Source of the DNA: Haliea sp040221975
GTDB taxonomy: Bacteria > Pseudomonadota > Gammaproteobacteria > Pseudomonadales > Halieaceae
DNA length: 64,000 bases
Direction of reading: 5' to 3'
NCBI GenBank assembly: GCA_040221975.1
Contig: JAVJWR010000026.1
Coordinates: forward strand, 1 to 64,000
Part shown: positions 35,708 through 43,467 of the stretch, piece after piece
Layout of the letters: every line of letters begins with the position of its first letter
Position numbering within the stretch: position 1 is the first letter of the stretch
The notes under the pieces: generated by a model
Told to the model about the DNA's origin: nothing
The model's input: only the letters and a program-made list of their open reading frames with translations
Databases searched by the model: none
Position numbers and translations under genes: made by a program

Positions 35708-36583
35708 ATGAACAACCTGCTGCTTTATACCATCACGGTGGTGATCTGGGGTTCCACCTGGATCGCCATCAAGTTCCAGCTCGGCACCGTGGCGCCCATG
35801 GTGTCCATCGCCCACCGCTCGCTGCTGGCCGCTCTGCTCATATTTCTCTACCTGTTATTGCGCCGGCGCCTGTCGCCGCTGTCGAGGCGGGATCATGTCA
35901 TGGTCTGCTTGCAGGGACTGTGCCTGTTCAGCGGCAACTACATTTTTATTTACCATGCCACCGCGGAGCTGGCCAGCGGTCTGGTGGCGGTGGTGTTTTC
36001 CACCATGGTCATCCTGAATATGATCAATGGCGCCATTTTCCTGCGCCTGCCGGCGAGCAAGATGGTGGCCCTGGGGGCGGGCATCGGCCTGGTCGGCATG
36101 GTGGCGGTGTTCCTGCCCCAGCTCGAGAGTTTCAGTCTCACTGACGCCGGCTTTCGCGCCCTGCTGTTGTGTTTTCTCGGCACCTGCCTGGCCTCCTTCG
36201 GCAACATCTTCGCTGCCCGCAACAGCCGCGACGGTCTGCCGGTCCTGGTATGCAACGCCTGGGGCATGCTCTACGGCGCCCTGGCACTGTATGGGTTCGC
36301 TTTACTGACGGGCACCCCCATAACACTGGACCAGGATTTCGTCTACCTCGGCTCCCTGTTCTACCTGGCGGTGTTTGGTTCGGTGGTGGGGTTCTGGGCC
36401 TATGTCACCCTGATCGGCAATATCGGTCCGGACCGGGCCGCCTACAGCTCGCTGTTGTTTCCGGTGGTCGCCCTGCTGATCTCGACCCTTTTTGAGGACT
36501 ACCAGTGGACGCTGCTGGGCCTGGCCGGCTTTGGCCTGGTGCTGGCCGGGAACTGGCTGGTCATGCGCCGGGGTACGGGCTAA
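35708..36583 (+). CDS. EamA/DMT-family membrane exporter
   Basis: Drug/metabolite transporter superfamily protein, 291 residues, ten predicted transmembrane helices in two EamA repeats. TM1 has the typical VIWGSTWIAIKFQ; the middle loop is short; the second repeat has the FYLAVFGSVVGFWAYVTLIGNIGP and LFPVVALLISTLFEDYQW signature. Such proteins export amino acids, nucleotides or other small metabolites. ATG 35708 chosen; a GTG 27 bases upstream is also open but would add a basic stretch. Followed 36 bp later by the PHA-system gene. Confidence 0.88.
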   Translation: MNNLLLYTITVVIWGSTWIAIKFQLGTVAPMVSIAHRSLLAALLIFLYLLLRRRLSPLSRRDHVMVCLQGLCLFSGNYIFIYHATAELASGLVAVVFSTMVILNMINGAIFLRLPASKMVALGAGIGLVGMVAVFLPQLESFSLTDAGFRALLLCFLGTCLASFGNIFAARNSRDGLPVLVCNAWGMLYGALALYGFALLTGTPITLDQDFVYLGSLFYLAVFGSVVGFWAYVTLIGNIGPDRAAYSSLLFPVVALLISTLFEDYQWTLLGLAGFGLVLAGNWLVMRRGTG

Positions 36584-36619
36584 CCTGTGCACTGTTGAAC
36601 TTGACAGGCACAGGCGACC

Positions 36620-36895
36620 ATGGCGGGATTCCGGCTGACCAAACCCTATACCATGCCCAAGGAGGAATTGCGGCAGGCGGCGCAGCGGCTGGCGGAACGG
36701 CTCCAGGATGAGCACGGCGTGCGCTCGCGCTGGGAGGGTGACAGCGTGCACATCAAGGGTGGCGGCATCGATGGCCTGCTGTCCTTCCACGATGGGGTAG
36801 TCGATGTGTCGGTGCGTCTGGGCCTGCTGGCCTCGGCTTTCCAGCGGCCCCTCAAGGCCGAAGTAGAGCGTTATCTCAACGAGATGATCAGCTGA
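36620..36895 (+). CDS. Polyhydroxyalkanoic-acid-system family protein (PHA_gran_rgn)
   Basis: Small 91-residue protein. Its pattern LRQAAQRLAERLQDEHGVRSRWEGDSVHIKGGGIDG (blocks LRQAAQRLAERL and WEGDSVHIKGGGIDG) and the closing FQRPLKAEVERYLNEMI match what I recall of the TIGR02610 PHA-system family. These occur in PHA-accumulating bacteria; the biochemical role is unclear. Overlaps the convergent patatin gene by 8 bp: the palindrome TCAGCTGA at 36888-36895 carries both stop codons. About 9 kb from the phasin/phaD genes. Confidence 0.75.
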   Translation: MAGFRLTKPYTMPKEELRQAAQRLAERLQDEHGVRSRWEGDSVHIKGGGIDGLLSFHDGVVDVSVRLGLLASAFQRPLKAEVERYLNEMIS

Positions 36896-37958
36896 GTACA
36901 GTGACCCCTGCCAGCGGGTCCGGGCTTGCCAGCAGGGCCGCGAAATCCTCCGCCAGGGCCCGGCTCCGTTCCATGCACTCGCGCCAGTAGGCAGTCCGCG
37001 CATTGGTACCCAGGCGCTTGAAGTCGGTGCGGTCCGGGATTTTGCGCTGCGGCAGGGAGGCGACGAAGTCACGGCTGGGGCACAACAGCACGAGGTCATC
37101 CAGAAGCCGGATATTGGCCTTGCGCCAGGGCAGGAACTTGTCGAACCAGCCCGGGGTGATATCGGCGCGAAAGTGCGGGTACAGGAGCAGGCCTTCGCCA
37201 CGGTACTGCGGAAGGTCAAAATGGTAGTCTATGATGCCGCCATCCCAGTACTGTCCCGCGGGAGCGCCCGCGATATCCCGCTCCCCCCTCAGAACGAAGG
37301 GAATCGAGCCACTGGCGTGCAGGGCAAGAGGCACGGTGGCCGGGCGCAAGGGCGTATAGGCCGTTGCAAAGTCCGTCAGGCTGAACTGGGGTGCCGGTGC
37401 GGTGCCGCTGTGGAATACCACGCGCTGGAACGCCAGGTTGAGCAGGCGCCGGTGCAGCGAGTTGCCGACCGCGGCAGCGCCCATGGCGGCGGCCAGCAGC
37501 GCGGGCTGCGTGGTGCCCGCCGCACCGCGGCCGCGGGCGGTAACGATGTGGGTGCGGAAGCGAGGATGGGAGGCGATGGCGTCGGCCCCGTCGTCTCCCA
37601 GTATCTGTTCAAGCATGTCCGAGCTGGCCGCGCTGATTTCGGCGGTGGTCGGTCGTGGGGAATAGGCCTGACCCAGATAAGCCTGCTGGAAACGGTCCAG
37701 CGCCGCTACCGGGTCCGCTTGTGCCAGGCAGGCGTGCCGCCAGGCGCCGATGGATGAGCCCAGCAGGGACAGTTCGCGCTGGCCGCGGGCGAGGAAATCG
37801 CCGAACAGCACCCTGTCGAGCTGCCCCAGAATGAGCCACTTGGGGCCCCCGGATGCGCCCAGCAGCAGGCTGAACAGATCCGGGTGCCAGCCCTGTTCGG
37901 CGATGCTCGCCGCTGCCCGCTTGCCCAGGTAAACCGACAGCGCCCCGGTACTACTCAC
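36888..37958 (-). CDS. Patatin-like phospholipase family protein
   Basis: Ser-Asp dyad lipid acyl hydrolase, about 356 residues. The nucleophile elbow is GSSIG (in LLGSSIGAWR), the oxyanion segment LLGASGGPKW lies near the N-terminus and the dyad Asp is in DGGIIDYH. Length and layout fit patatin-like proteins of proteobacteria; substrate may be a phospholipid or other acyl ester. The start is set at GTG 37958, which overlaps the stop of the upstream AraC gene by 8 bp (GGTGAGTAG), so the two are likely coupled; no strong Shine-Dalgarno is visible. Confidence 0.82.
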   Translation of the reverse strand: MSSTGALSVYLGKRAAASIAEQGWHPDLFSLLLGASGGPKWLILGQLDRVLFGDFLARGQRELSLLGSSIGAWRHACLAQADPVAALDRFQQAYLGQAYSPRPTTAEISAASSDMLEQILGDDGADAIASHPRFRTHIVTARGRGAAGTTQPALLAAAMGAAAVGNSLHRRLLNLAFQRVVFHSGTAPAPQFSLTDFATAYTPLRPATVPLALHASGSIPFVLRGERDIAGAPAGQYWDGGIIDYHFDLPQYRGEGLLLYPHFRADITPGWFDKFLPWRKANIRLLDDLVLLCPSRDFVASLPQRKIPDRTDFKRLGTNARTAYWRECMERSRALAEDFAALLASPDPLAGVTVLS

Positions 37959-38949
37959 CCCGCATATCCCGCGGCGCGCGCCCGGTCCACTTGTGATAGG
38001 CCCTGCGAAAGTTGGAGGCGTCGTTGAAGCCGACCAGGTAGGCGATGGTCGACAGGGGCAGGCGGCTGTTCTGCAGATAGCGGGTGGCATGCTCTGCCCG
38101 CACCCGGTCCAGCAGCAGCTGGTAGGCGGTGCCCTCCTGTTCCAGGCGCCGGCGGTAGGTGCGCGGGCTGAAGTTCAGCATTTGCGCCACCTGTGGCATC
38201 TGCGGGTACTGCCCCTCGAGCTTGCGCAGCAGGCGCAGGGTCTGCTCCGCCACTGACTCGCCCTCCTCAAGGTCCGCCAGCAGGCGGGCGCACTCTTCCT
38301 CGTACAGGGAGCGCAGAGCCGGGTTGGACAGGGGCAGGGGGGTGCTCAGCAGCGCGGCGTCGAAGGAAATCCGCCCCAGCGGGCAGTTGAAGTGCACATC
38401 CCCGCCAAAGACGTCGTAGTAGATCTGTTCGTGAACCGGGGGTGGATAGGGCAGCTCGACGCGCAGTTGCAGGTCGTTCCTGCCCAGCAGGCCGCGCAAG
38501 GTGTTGAAAATGGCGGCGTACATGACTTCGCTGGCAAATTCCACCGGGTTGTCCCGCGGTGCACTGACGGTAGTCAGCACACAGCGATCATTGATGACAT
38601 CCTGCTCCAGATGTAGCGTGGGGGAGGACAGGAGGTGGTAGTAGCGCAGGAACAGCTCCATCACCTGGCCGAGGTCGCGGCAGGTCATGAAGGCCTGGCC
38701 CAGAACGGCGTGTGCGCCCAGGTTCAGGCGCAAGCCCAAGTGCAGGCCCAGGGCGGTGTCGCCAGTCAGGTCGAAGGCGTTGCTGACCAGGCGGCTGAAA
38801 TCTTCCTCACTGACCCGGGCACCGATCCCGGTCAGGCCGGACTCCGCCAGCGTGGTGCCCGCCAGCAGGCGATCGCGCGCGTAGCCCTGGCTCTCGACCA
38901 TGTCGATAAGGATAAGAACGTACTGGGCGGGGGCGCTGGCTCTGGGCAT
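37951..38949 (-). CDS. AraC-family transcriptional regulator (Arabinose_bd domain type)
   Basis: About 332 residues. The N-terminal ~200 residues fit the Arabinose_bd-type ligand domain of OruR/ArgR-like AraC regulators (LILIDMVESQGYARDRLLAGT, then MTCRDLGQVMELFLRYY). The C-terminal ~100 residues are the double helix-turn-helix domain (MPQVAQMLNFSPRTYRRRLEQEG; LSTIAYLVGFNDASNFRRAYHKWTGRAPRDMR, read as LSTIAYLVGFND, SNFRRAYHKWTG). ATG 38949 chosen; TTG 38967 is possible. Divergent from the ferritin-like gene and overlapping the patatin gene; it may control either. A CATTTG/CAAATG palindrome lies at its 5' end. Confidence 0.88.
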   Translation of the reverse strand: MPRASAPAQYVLILIDMVESQGYARDRLLAGTTLAESGLTGIGARVSEEDFSRLVSNAFDLTGDTALGLHLGLRLNLGAHAVLGQAFMTCRDLGQVMELFLRYYHLLSSPTLHLEQDVINDRCVLTTVSAPRDNPVEFASEVMYAAIFNTLRGLLGRNDLQLRVELPYPPPVHEQIYYDVFGGDVHFNCPLGRISFDAALLSTPLPLSNPALRSLYEEECARLLADLEEGESVAEQTLRLLRKLEGQYPQMPQVAQMLNFSPRTYRRRLEQEGTAYQLLLDRVRAEHATRYLQNSRLPLSTIAYLVGFNDASNFRRAYHKWTGRAPRDMRGE

Positions 38950-38954
38950 TGAAC

Positions 38955-38970
38955 CATTTGGCCACAAATG
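38955..38970. promoter_or_regulatory. Palindrome, possible operator at the AraC 5' end
   Basis: CATTTG-GCCA-CAAATG, a perfect 6-bp inverted repeat just upstream of the AraC ATG, in the 109-bp divergent region shared with the ferritin-like gene. Position suggests an operator for autoregulation, but no footprint or repeated copy supports this. Confidence 0.35.
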
Positions 38971-38997
38971 ACCCTATTTTGACAAGACTTTACCTTG

Positions 38998-39025
38998 TTG
39001 ACCCCGGCAGGTTCTCCCATAGTAT
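38998..39025 (+). promoter_or_regulatory. Candidate promoter of the ferritin-like gene
   Basis: TTGACC at 38998-39003, 16-bp spacer, TAGTAT at 39020-39025, placing the start of transcription about 27 bp before the ATG, with AGGAG in between. A second TTGACA at 38979-38984 has no matching -10. Confidence 0.45.
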
Positions 39026-39058
39026 CGCCACATAACTGCCATAAGCCTTCAGGAGAGC

Positions 39059-40246
39059 ATGGTCATGAAAGTAGAATGGACTGGTACCCCCCGCAAGATC
39101 CAGCGTTTTGCCGGCGCCGATTACCCGCACGAAAACCCCGATCTTGAGGAGCTGCTGACCGAAGGCGATGTCGATCACATCGCAGAGATTTTCAATACCC
39201 CGCTGACCGGTTCCTATAACTGGGACTACAAGGTGCAGGACGACCGCATCAAGAAACTGTACGACCTGGGCAAGCAGCTCAACTGGGATCCGGAGATGGA
39301 TATCAACTGGGACCGTCCCTGGCCGGAGCAGGACCGGATGCCGGAGCTGATGAACCTGCACACCTACCAGCCCTACCTGGACATGGACGAGGCGACCCGC
39401 AAGGAATTCTGGCTGCACATGAACGCCTGGAGCCTGTCGCAGTTCCTGCACGGCGAGCAGGGTGCCCTGCTGGTAGCGTCGCAGCTTTGCTCCTGCGCCC
39501 CGACGCTGAACGCCAAGCTGTACGCTGCCTCGCAGACCTTCGACGAGGCTCGCCACGTCGAGGTGTTCAACAAGTACCTGCAACAGCGTATCGGCGTGAT
39601 GTATCCGATCAATACCCACCTCAAGGCGATCATTGACAAGATCCTGACCGACGCGCGCTGGGACATGAAGTTCATCGGCATGCAGCTGGTGATCGAGGGT
39701 CTGGCCCTGTCGGCTTTCAACACGACCCGCGAAACCACGCCGGATCCGGTCCTCAAGGATGTGGTCTACCTGGTGACCCGCGACGAGGCCCGTCACGTGA
39801 CCTTCGGGGTCAACTACCTGGAGGAGTTCGTCAAGTCGCTGACTGACGAAGAGCGCGAAGAGCGTGCCCAGTTTGCGTACGAGGCCTGTGTCGTCAGCCG
39901 TGAGCGCCTGGTCGCAACGGACGTATTCGCCCACTTTGGCTGGGATGTGGAAGAGGCCCGTCTGCAGGTGCTGGAAGGGTTTGTGATGTCCACTTTCCGC
40001 AACCTGCTGTTCCAGCGCGTTATTCCGAACCTGAAGCGCATTGGCCTGCTGACCGACAAGGTCCGGCCCAAGTTCGAGGCGCTGGGGATTCTGGAGTTCG
40101 AGAACCTGGCAACCGATGGCGATATCGACTGGGCGCTGCTGGAGCGTCCGCTGGATACCGAGGAGGCTCAGGGCTACGAGCAGAGCATGCTGGCCGAGTT
40201 CCACAAGATCAACGAAGAGGGGGAAGCTCCGCGCAAGGCAAGCTGA
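39059..40246 (+). CDS. Ferritin-like di-iron oxygenase-fold protein
   Basis: 395-residue soluble protein of the ferritin-like/ribonucleotide-reductase-like superfamily. A full set of di-iron ligands can be traced: E133 (HGEQG), E163 and H166 (FDEARH), E213 (VIEG) and E243 and H246 (RDEARH), giving two EARH motifs about 80 residues apart. This resembles N-oxygenases and other di-iron oxidases, but no close named family is certain. The N-terminal 100 residues are Trp/Asp-rich and the C-terminus extends beyond the four-helix core. AGGAG is three bases before ATG 39059 and nine before ATG 39065, so either may be used. Divergent from the AraC regulator. Confidence 0.75.
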   Translation: MVMKVEWTGTPRKIQRFAGADYPHENPDLEELLTEGDVDHIAEIFNTPLTGSYNWDYKVQDDRIKKLYDLGKQLNWDPEMDINWDRPWPEQDRMPELMNLHTYQPYLDMDEATRKEFWLHMNAWSLSQFLHGEQGALLVASQLCSCAPTLNAKLYAASQTFDEARHVEVFNKYLQQRIGVMYPINTHLKAIIDKILTDARWDMKFIGMQLVIEGLALSAFNTTRETTPDPVLKDVVYLVTRDEARHVTFGVNYLEEFVKSLTDEEREERAQFAYEACVVSRERLVATDVFAHFGWDVEEARLQVLEGFVMSTFRNLLFQRVIPNLKRIGLLTDKVRPKFEALGILEFENLATDGDIDWALLERPLDTEEAQGYEQSMLAEFHKINEEGEAPRKAS

Positions 40247-40292
40247 AGGGAGAGGGCTGGGGGTTGCCCTCAGCCCTCCCATTCCAAGCAGG

Positions 40293-40327
40293 CACAAAAA
40301 AGCCGGCGTAGCGCCGGCTTTTTTGTG
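40293..40327. terminator. Bidirectional intrinsic terminator
   Basis: A 16-bp perfect stem with a 3-nt loop: CACAAAAAAGCCGGCG (40293-40308), TAG, then its complement at 40312-40327. T6 follows the GC stem on the plus strand, and the matching A6 gives T6 on the minus strand. It serves the ferritin-like gene (+) and rpsT (-), which converge here. Confidence 0.95.
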
Positions 40328-40345
40328 GAATTCAGGTCTGCAGGG

Positions 40346-40615
40346 TCAGGCGGAAGCCAGAGCCTTGATTTGCGCGTTCAGGCGGCTTTTGTGCCGAGCA
40401 GCCTTGTTCTTGTGGATGATGCCCTTGTCGGCCATCCGGTCGATCACCGGCACCGCGCTGTCGTAGGCGGCCTTGGCTTGTTGTGCGTCACCGGTGCCGA
40501 TTGCAGCGATGACTTTCTTGATGTTGGTACGCACCAGGGAGCGCAGGCTGGCATTGTGTGTGCGGCGTTTCTCGGCCTGGCGAGCGCGTTTTTTGGCTTG
40601 TGGGGAGTTGGCCAC
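40346..40615 (-). CDS. rpsT: 30S ribosomal protein S20
   Basis: Primary 16S rRNA-binding protein of the small subunit. 89 residues, the family length, with AKKRARQAEKRRTHNAS near the N-terminus and the hallmark GIIHKNKAARHKSRLNAQI near the C-terminus. The start is a GTG at 40615 (encoding M-ANSPQAKK), with GAGGA about eight bases upstream. An ATG at 40639 would add an eight-residue extension with no S20 similarity. A weak start fits the family: E. coli rpsT starts with UUG and is translationally autoregulated. Transcribed alone, away from the TetR gene. Confidence 0.96.
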   Translation of the reverse strand: MANSPQAKKRARQAEKRRTHNASLRSLVRTNIKKVIAAIGTGDAQQAKAAYDSAVPVIDRMADKGIIHKNKAARHKSRLNAQIKALASA

Positions 40616-40654
40616 TATAGGATCCTCGTGGGTCGGCAAAATTCAGGAGGCGAG

Positions 40655-40683
40655 ATTATTCACATTGGGCCGCTGCTTGTCAA
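40655..40683 (-). promoter_or_regulatory. Promoter of rpsT
   Basis: On the minus strand a consensus TTGACA (40678-40683), 17-bp spacer, then AATAAT (40655-40660). The leader to the GTG start would be about 33 nt and includes the GAGGA site. Confidence 0.65.
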
Positions 40684-40779
40684 CCAGAGAAGGTGTTTCC
40701 GGAGGCCGCGGTGATTCATGATCCGGGTGTGCTGCGGTATACTGCCCTACTGTCTTGCTTACACACGGTGTCGCCTTAT

Positions 40780-41454
40780 ATGGCCTTGACCAAAGTACCT
40801 GTCCGGGAGCCCGCCGCGACCACGCCGGAACGCGTTCTCGATGCAGCAGAGGATCTGTTCGCCCAGAAGGGTTACAAGGGCACTTCCCTGGGTGATGTCG
40901 CCGAGCGTGTCGGCATTCGCTCCCCCAGTCTTTACAATCATTTCCGCAACAAGGAGGCGCTCTACCGGGCCGTGCTGGGGCGACTGCTGGATGACTTCGC
41001 GGCACCGATGGAGGAGCTGACCAGGGGGCCGATCAGTGACCAGCGGCTGCAGGACTGGCTGGAGACCATAGTGCGGAAGCACCACGCCAACCCCAATCTG
41101 GCGCGGCTGCTGCAGCACGCGGCACTGTCCGGCGGTCCCGGTACCAACGACCTGATCGAGCGTTTTTTCCAGCCCATGTTTGGCACCGACGAAGGGCTGG
41201 CACAGCCGGGGCTGCGGGCGCTGGGGGAGGCGGGCCTGCAGCCCTGGGCGGTCATGGCGTTCAATAACCTGGTCATGTCCTATGTCACCATGGCGCCCAT
41301 GTACCGCGATCTGCTGGGGCAGGACCCGTTCAGTGAGCAGGCGCTGGAGCGCCAGCTCGCGCTGGTGAAAACCCTGTTGCGGGCGGTGCTTGCCCTGCCC
41401 GCGGGCCCGGCCAGTAGCGCCGGGGCACCCGCGACAGAGACTCCTGCCGCTTAG
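40780..41454 (+). CDS. TetR-family transcriptional regulator
   Basis: 224-residue TetR/AcrR protein. The N-terminal helix-turn-helix is clear: RVLDAAEDLFAQKGYKGTSLGDVAERVGIRSPSLYNHFRNKEALYRAVL (key blocks LFAQKGYKGTSLGDVA and SPSLYNHFRNKEALY) at about 17-65. The ligand domain is helical; the C-terminus ends in a low-complexity Pro/Ala/Ser tail. ATG 40780 begins just before the homologous part. It lies 75 bp upstream of the tyrosine phosphatase gene on the same strand, so it may regulate that gene or share its transcript. Ligand unknown. Confidence 0.88.
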   Translation: MALTKVPVREPAATTPERVLDAAEDLFAQKGYKGTSLGDVAERVGIRSPSLYNHFRNKEALYRAVLGRLLDDFAAPMEELTRGPISDQRLQDWLETIVRKHHANPNLARLLQHAALSGGPGTNDLIERFFQPMFGTDEGLAQPGLRALGEAGLQPWAVMAFNNLVMSYVTMAPMYRDLLGQDPFSEQALERQLALVKTLLRAVLALPAGPASSAGAPATETPAA

Positions 41455-41529
41455 CGCTTGGGTGCCTCCGAGTGAGGTGCCCCCGGCTGAGGCGCCCCCA
41501 CTCACACATTCACTGACCAGAGAGAAGCT

Positions 41530-42525
41530 ATGCCCCTGATTTCCGATGCGGTTCAAATCTGGCGCGCCGCTGAAGGCGACTATCACATAGAGTGGGCGGC
41601 AAGCCATCCGGACACGCAGGTGCGGGTCGACCCGCTGGGTGGCCACGGCCAGGTACAGGCCCATTATGACGAGGCGGCTCCGCGCGCTCGCATTGCGGGT
41701 CTGCCTGCGGCGCGACGCCACCAGTTCCGCCTGAGTGACCAGCACGGTAACGAAGTGCTGGCCATGGAGCGCAAGCTGGGCATGCAGGGGACACCCAACT
41801 TCCGCGACTTCGGCGGCTACCGCGGTGCCGACGGCCGCCGCGTGCGCTGGGGTTACCTGTATCGTTCCGGCCAGCTGTCGGGACTCACGCCACAGGACCT
41901 GGAACTGCTGGACAGCCTGCAACTGGACCTGGTGTGCGACTTCCGTCGCGAGGACGAGCAGCAGAGCAGTCCCAGCCGCTATCCCGAGGCGCGACAGCCA
42001 CAGGTCGCCAGCCTGCCGATCACCCCCGGCAGCAATGCCGCTGCTTTCACCGAGGGGCGCCTCGACCTCGGCGGACGGCAGCCGATGTTCGATTTCATGG
42101 TGGAGATCAACCGCGACTTCGTCGAGAGCCAGGGTCCCATTTACGCGCGCATGTTCCGCGAAATTCTGCAGCGCCAGGACACCCGGTTTCTGGTCCACTG
42201 CGCCGCCGGCAAGGATCGCACCGGCTTTGCCGTCGCCGTGATCCTGTTGGCGCTGGGAGTGTCGGTGGACCAGGTCATGGAGGATTACATGCTCACGGCG
42301 CGCTTCTACCATCCACAACAGGAAGTGGACCGCCTGCGGGCGAAATACGGACTGGAGTCGGTGCCGGAAGAGGCGATTCTACCGATGCTGGAAGTGCACG
42401 AGGCCTATCTGGCGCGTGCGCTGGAGGCCATTGAGGATTATGGTGCGGTGGAGACTTACCTGGAGGAAGTGCTGGGGGTCGGTAGCGCCGAGCGCGAAGA
42501 GCTGCGCCGGCGCTACCTGGAGTAG
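41530..42525 (+). CDS. Tyrosine/lipid phosphatase, LipA/IphP-type (PF13350)
   Basis: 331-residue dual-specificity-type phosphatase. The cysteine-phosphatase signature HCAAGKDRTG places the nucleophile at C224 and the phosphate-binding Arg at R230. The segment TPNFRDFGGYRGADGRRVRWGYLYRSG (core NFRDFGGY and GYLYRSGQL, about 89-116) is typical of Y_phosphatase3 proteins. The first 80 residues form an all-beta extra domain. No signal peptide, so it is probably cytoplasmic. Start ATG 41530 has AGAGAAG upstream. Substrate could be phosphotyrosine or phosphoinositide-like lipid. Confidence 0.88.
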   Translation: MPLISDAVQIWRAAEGDYHIEWAASHPDTQVRVDPLGGHGQVQAHYDEAAPRARIAGLPAARRHQFRLSDQHGNEVLAMERKLGMQGTPNFRDFGGYRGADGRRVRWGYLYRSGQLSGLTPQDLELLDSLQLDLVCDFRREDEQQSSPSRYPEARQPQVASLPITPGSNAAAFTEGRLDLGGRQPMFDFMVEINRDFVESQGPIYARMFREILQRQDTRFLVHCAAGKDRTGFAVAVILLALGVSVDQVMEDYMLTARFYHPQQEVDRLRAKYGLESVPEEAILPMLEVHEAYLARALEAIEDYGAVETYLEEVLGVGSAEREELRRRYLE

Positions 42526-42536
42526 CCGCTGGTTCT

Positions 42537-42809
42537 TCAGGCGGCGTCGCAGGCTGCCTTGGCGGCCTTGATCTGTTTGCGCTCGCACTGCTCATTCAGC
42601 TCGTTGCCCGCGCACCAACGACGACGGTTTTCCCAGGCGGTCATGGTCGCAGTCTTGCCATTGGAGCACTTGACCAGGTATTCGGTGTAGGCAGTTCCGT
42701 CGGCGGTTTCCTGGTTGCCCTGGAATACGATGCTGGTGGGCTTGGCGGCGAAGGTGCCGGCGGACAGGGCCAGCAGCGCCGAGGCGGCAACGATCTTGGC
42801 AAATTTCAT
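42537..42809 (-). CDS. Small exported protein of unknown function
   Basis: 90 residues. A clear signal peptide (MKFAKIVAASALLALSAGTFA, residues 1-21) precedes a mature domain of about 69 residues with five Lys/Arg-rich stretches and four Cys (KCSNGK, RWCAGN, EQCERK, AACDA), so two disulfides are possible. ATG 42809 is chosen for the signal peptide, with AAGGAA upstream. Convergent with the phosphatase gene with an 11-bp gap. I do not recognise the family. Confidence 0.65.
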   Translation of the reverse strand: MKFAKIVAASALLALSAGTFAAKPTSIVFQGNQETADGTAYTEYLVKCSNGKTATMTAWENRRRWCAGNELNEQCERKQIKAAKAACDAA

Positions 42810-43079
42810 GGGGAGTTCCTTTCTGCGAGTGACGGGTTGGGTGAAAGCCTGGGGCCGCTGTGGCGCGGCGTCGACCAGATTCAAATCAGGATACCCGCTG
42901 TTTACGCGTGTAGAACAGTTACGGTTTTGTAAGCTTATGGGAAATTGAGTAACAAGCGGAATATGTTGAGGGGGGTCGGAAGCGCTAACACCTTGTTTCC
43001 AATGGATAAATCAGCACGGGTGTGGCCCGGGTGGCAGAAGGTTACAAATGTTTAATGCACGGTAGACCTGCGGAGCGGA
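42810..43079. other. Intergenic region upstream of the small exported protein
   Basis: 270 bp between two leftward small genes. It is less GC-rich than its surroundings in the part 42890-43060 and contains no credible ORF, terminator with U-tract or clear promoter pair. It presumably carries the promoter of the small exported protein. Confidence 0.4.
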
Positions 43080-43301
43080 TCAGGCCATCCAGATCAAAAT
43101 CACCCCGATGAGCGCCAACAGTATTGCCTGGCCCGCCTTGTCCAGCCGAAACAGGCCGTACAGGTAGGCGAAGGGCGGCAGGATCAGGGTGCAGAGACCC
43201 CAGGCGTAGTCCTCTTTCCAGGACTGGATCAACAGCAGCACCCAGCTGACGAGCAGGGCTGCGATACCAAAGGTGAGCAGTGATGCAGAAGTCGCTTCCA
43301 T
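43080..43301 (-). CDS. Small two-helix membrane protein
   Basis: 73 residues, two or three hydrophobic segments (LTFGIAALLVSWVLLLI at about 9-25, LCTLILPPFAYLYGLF at 36-51, AILLALIGVILIWM at 59-72). The sequence KEDYAWGLCTLILPP between segments may be a short loop. GGAGGAA directly before ATG 43301 supports expression. Function unknown; I do not recognise the family. The next gene, the acyltransferase, is divergent. Confidence 0.65.
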   Translation of the reverse strand: MEATSASLLTFGIAALLVSWVLLLIQSWKEDYAWGLCTLILPPFAYLYGLFRLDKAGQAILLALIGVILIWMA

Positions 43302-43467
43302 GATTCCTCCAAAGGGCGCATGACTGTCGCAGGGCCGGAACGCAGATTAGCAGAACACCGGGTTGCTGTCAGCGCTGCGCCGTGTCCCGATGTGGCCGGA
43401 TTGGGCGGATGACGGCGTCGGCGAATTTGGGTATCGTGTGCCGCTTCTTGAATCCGAGGATGCCTGC

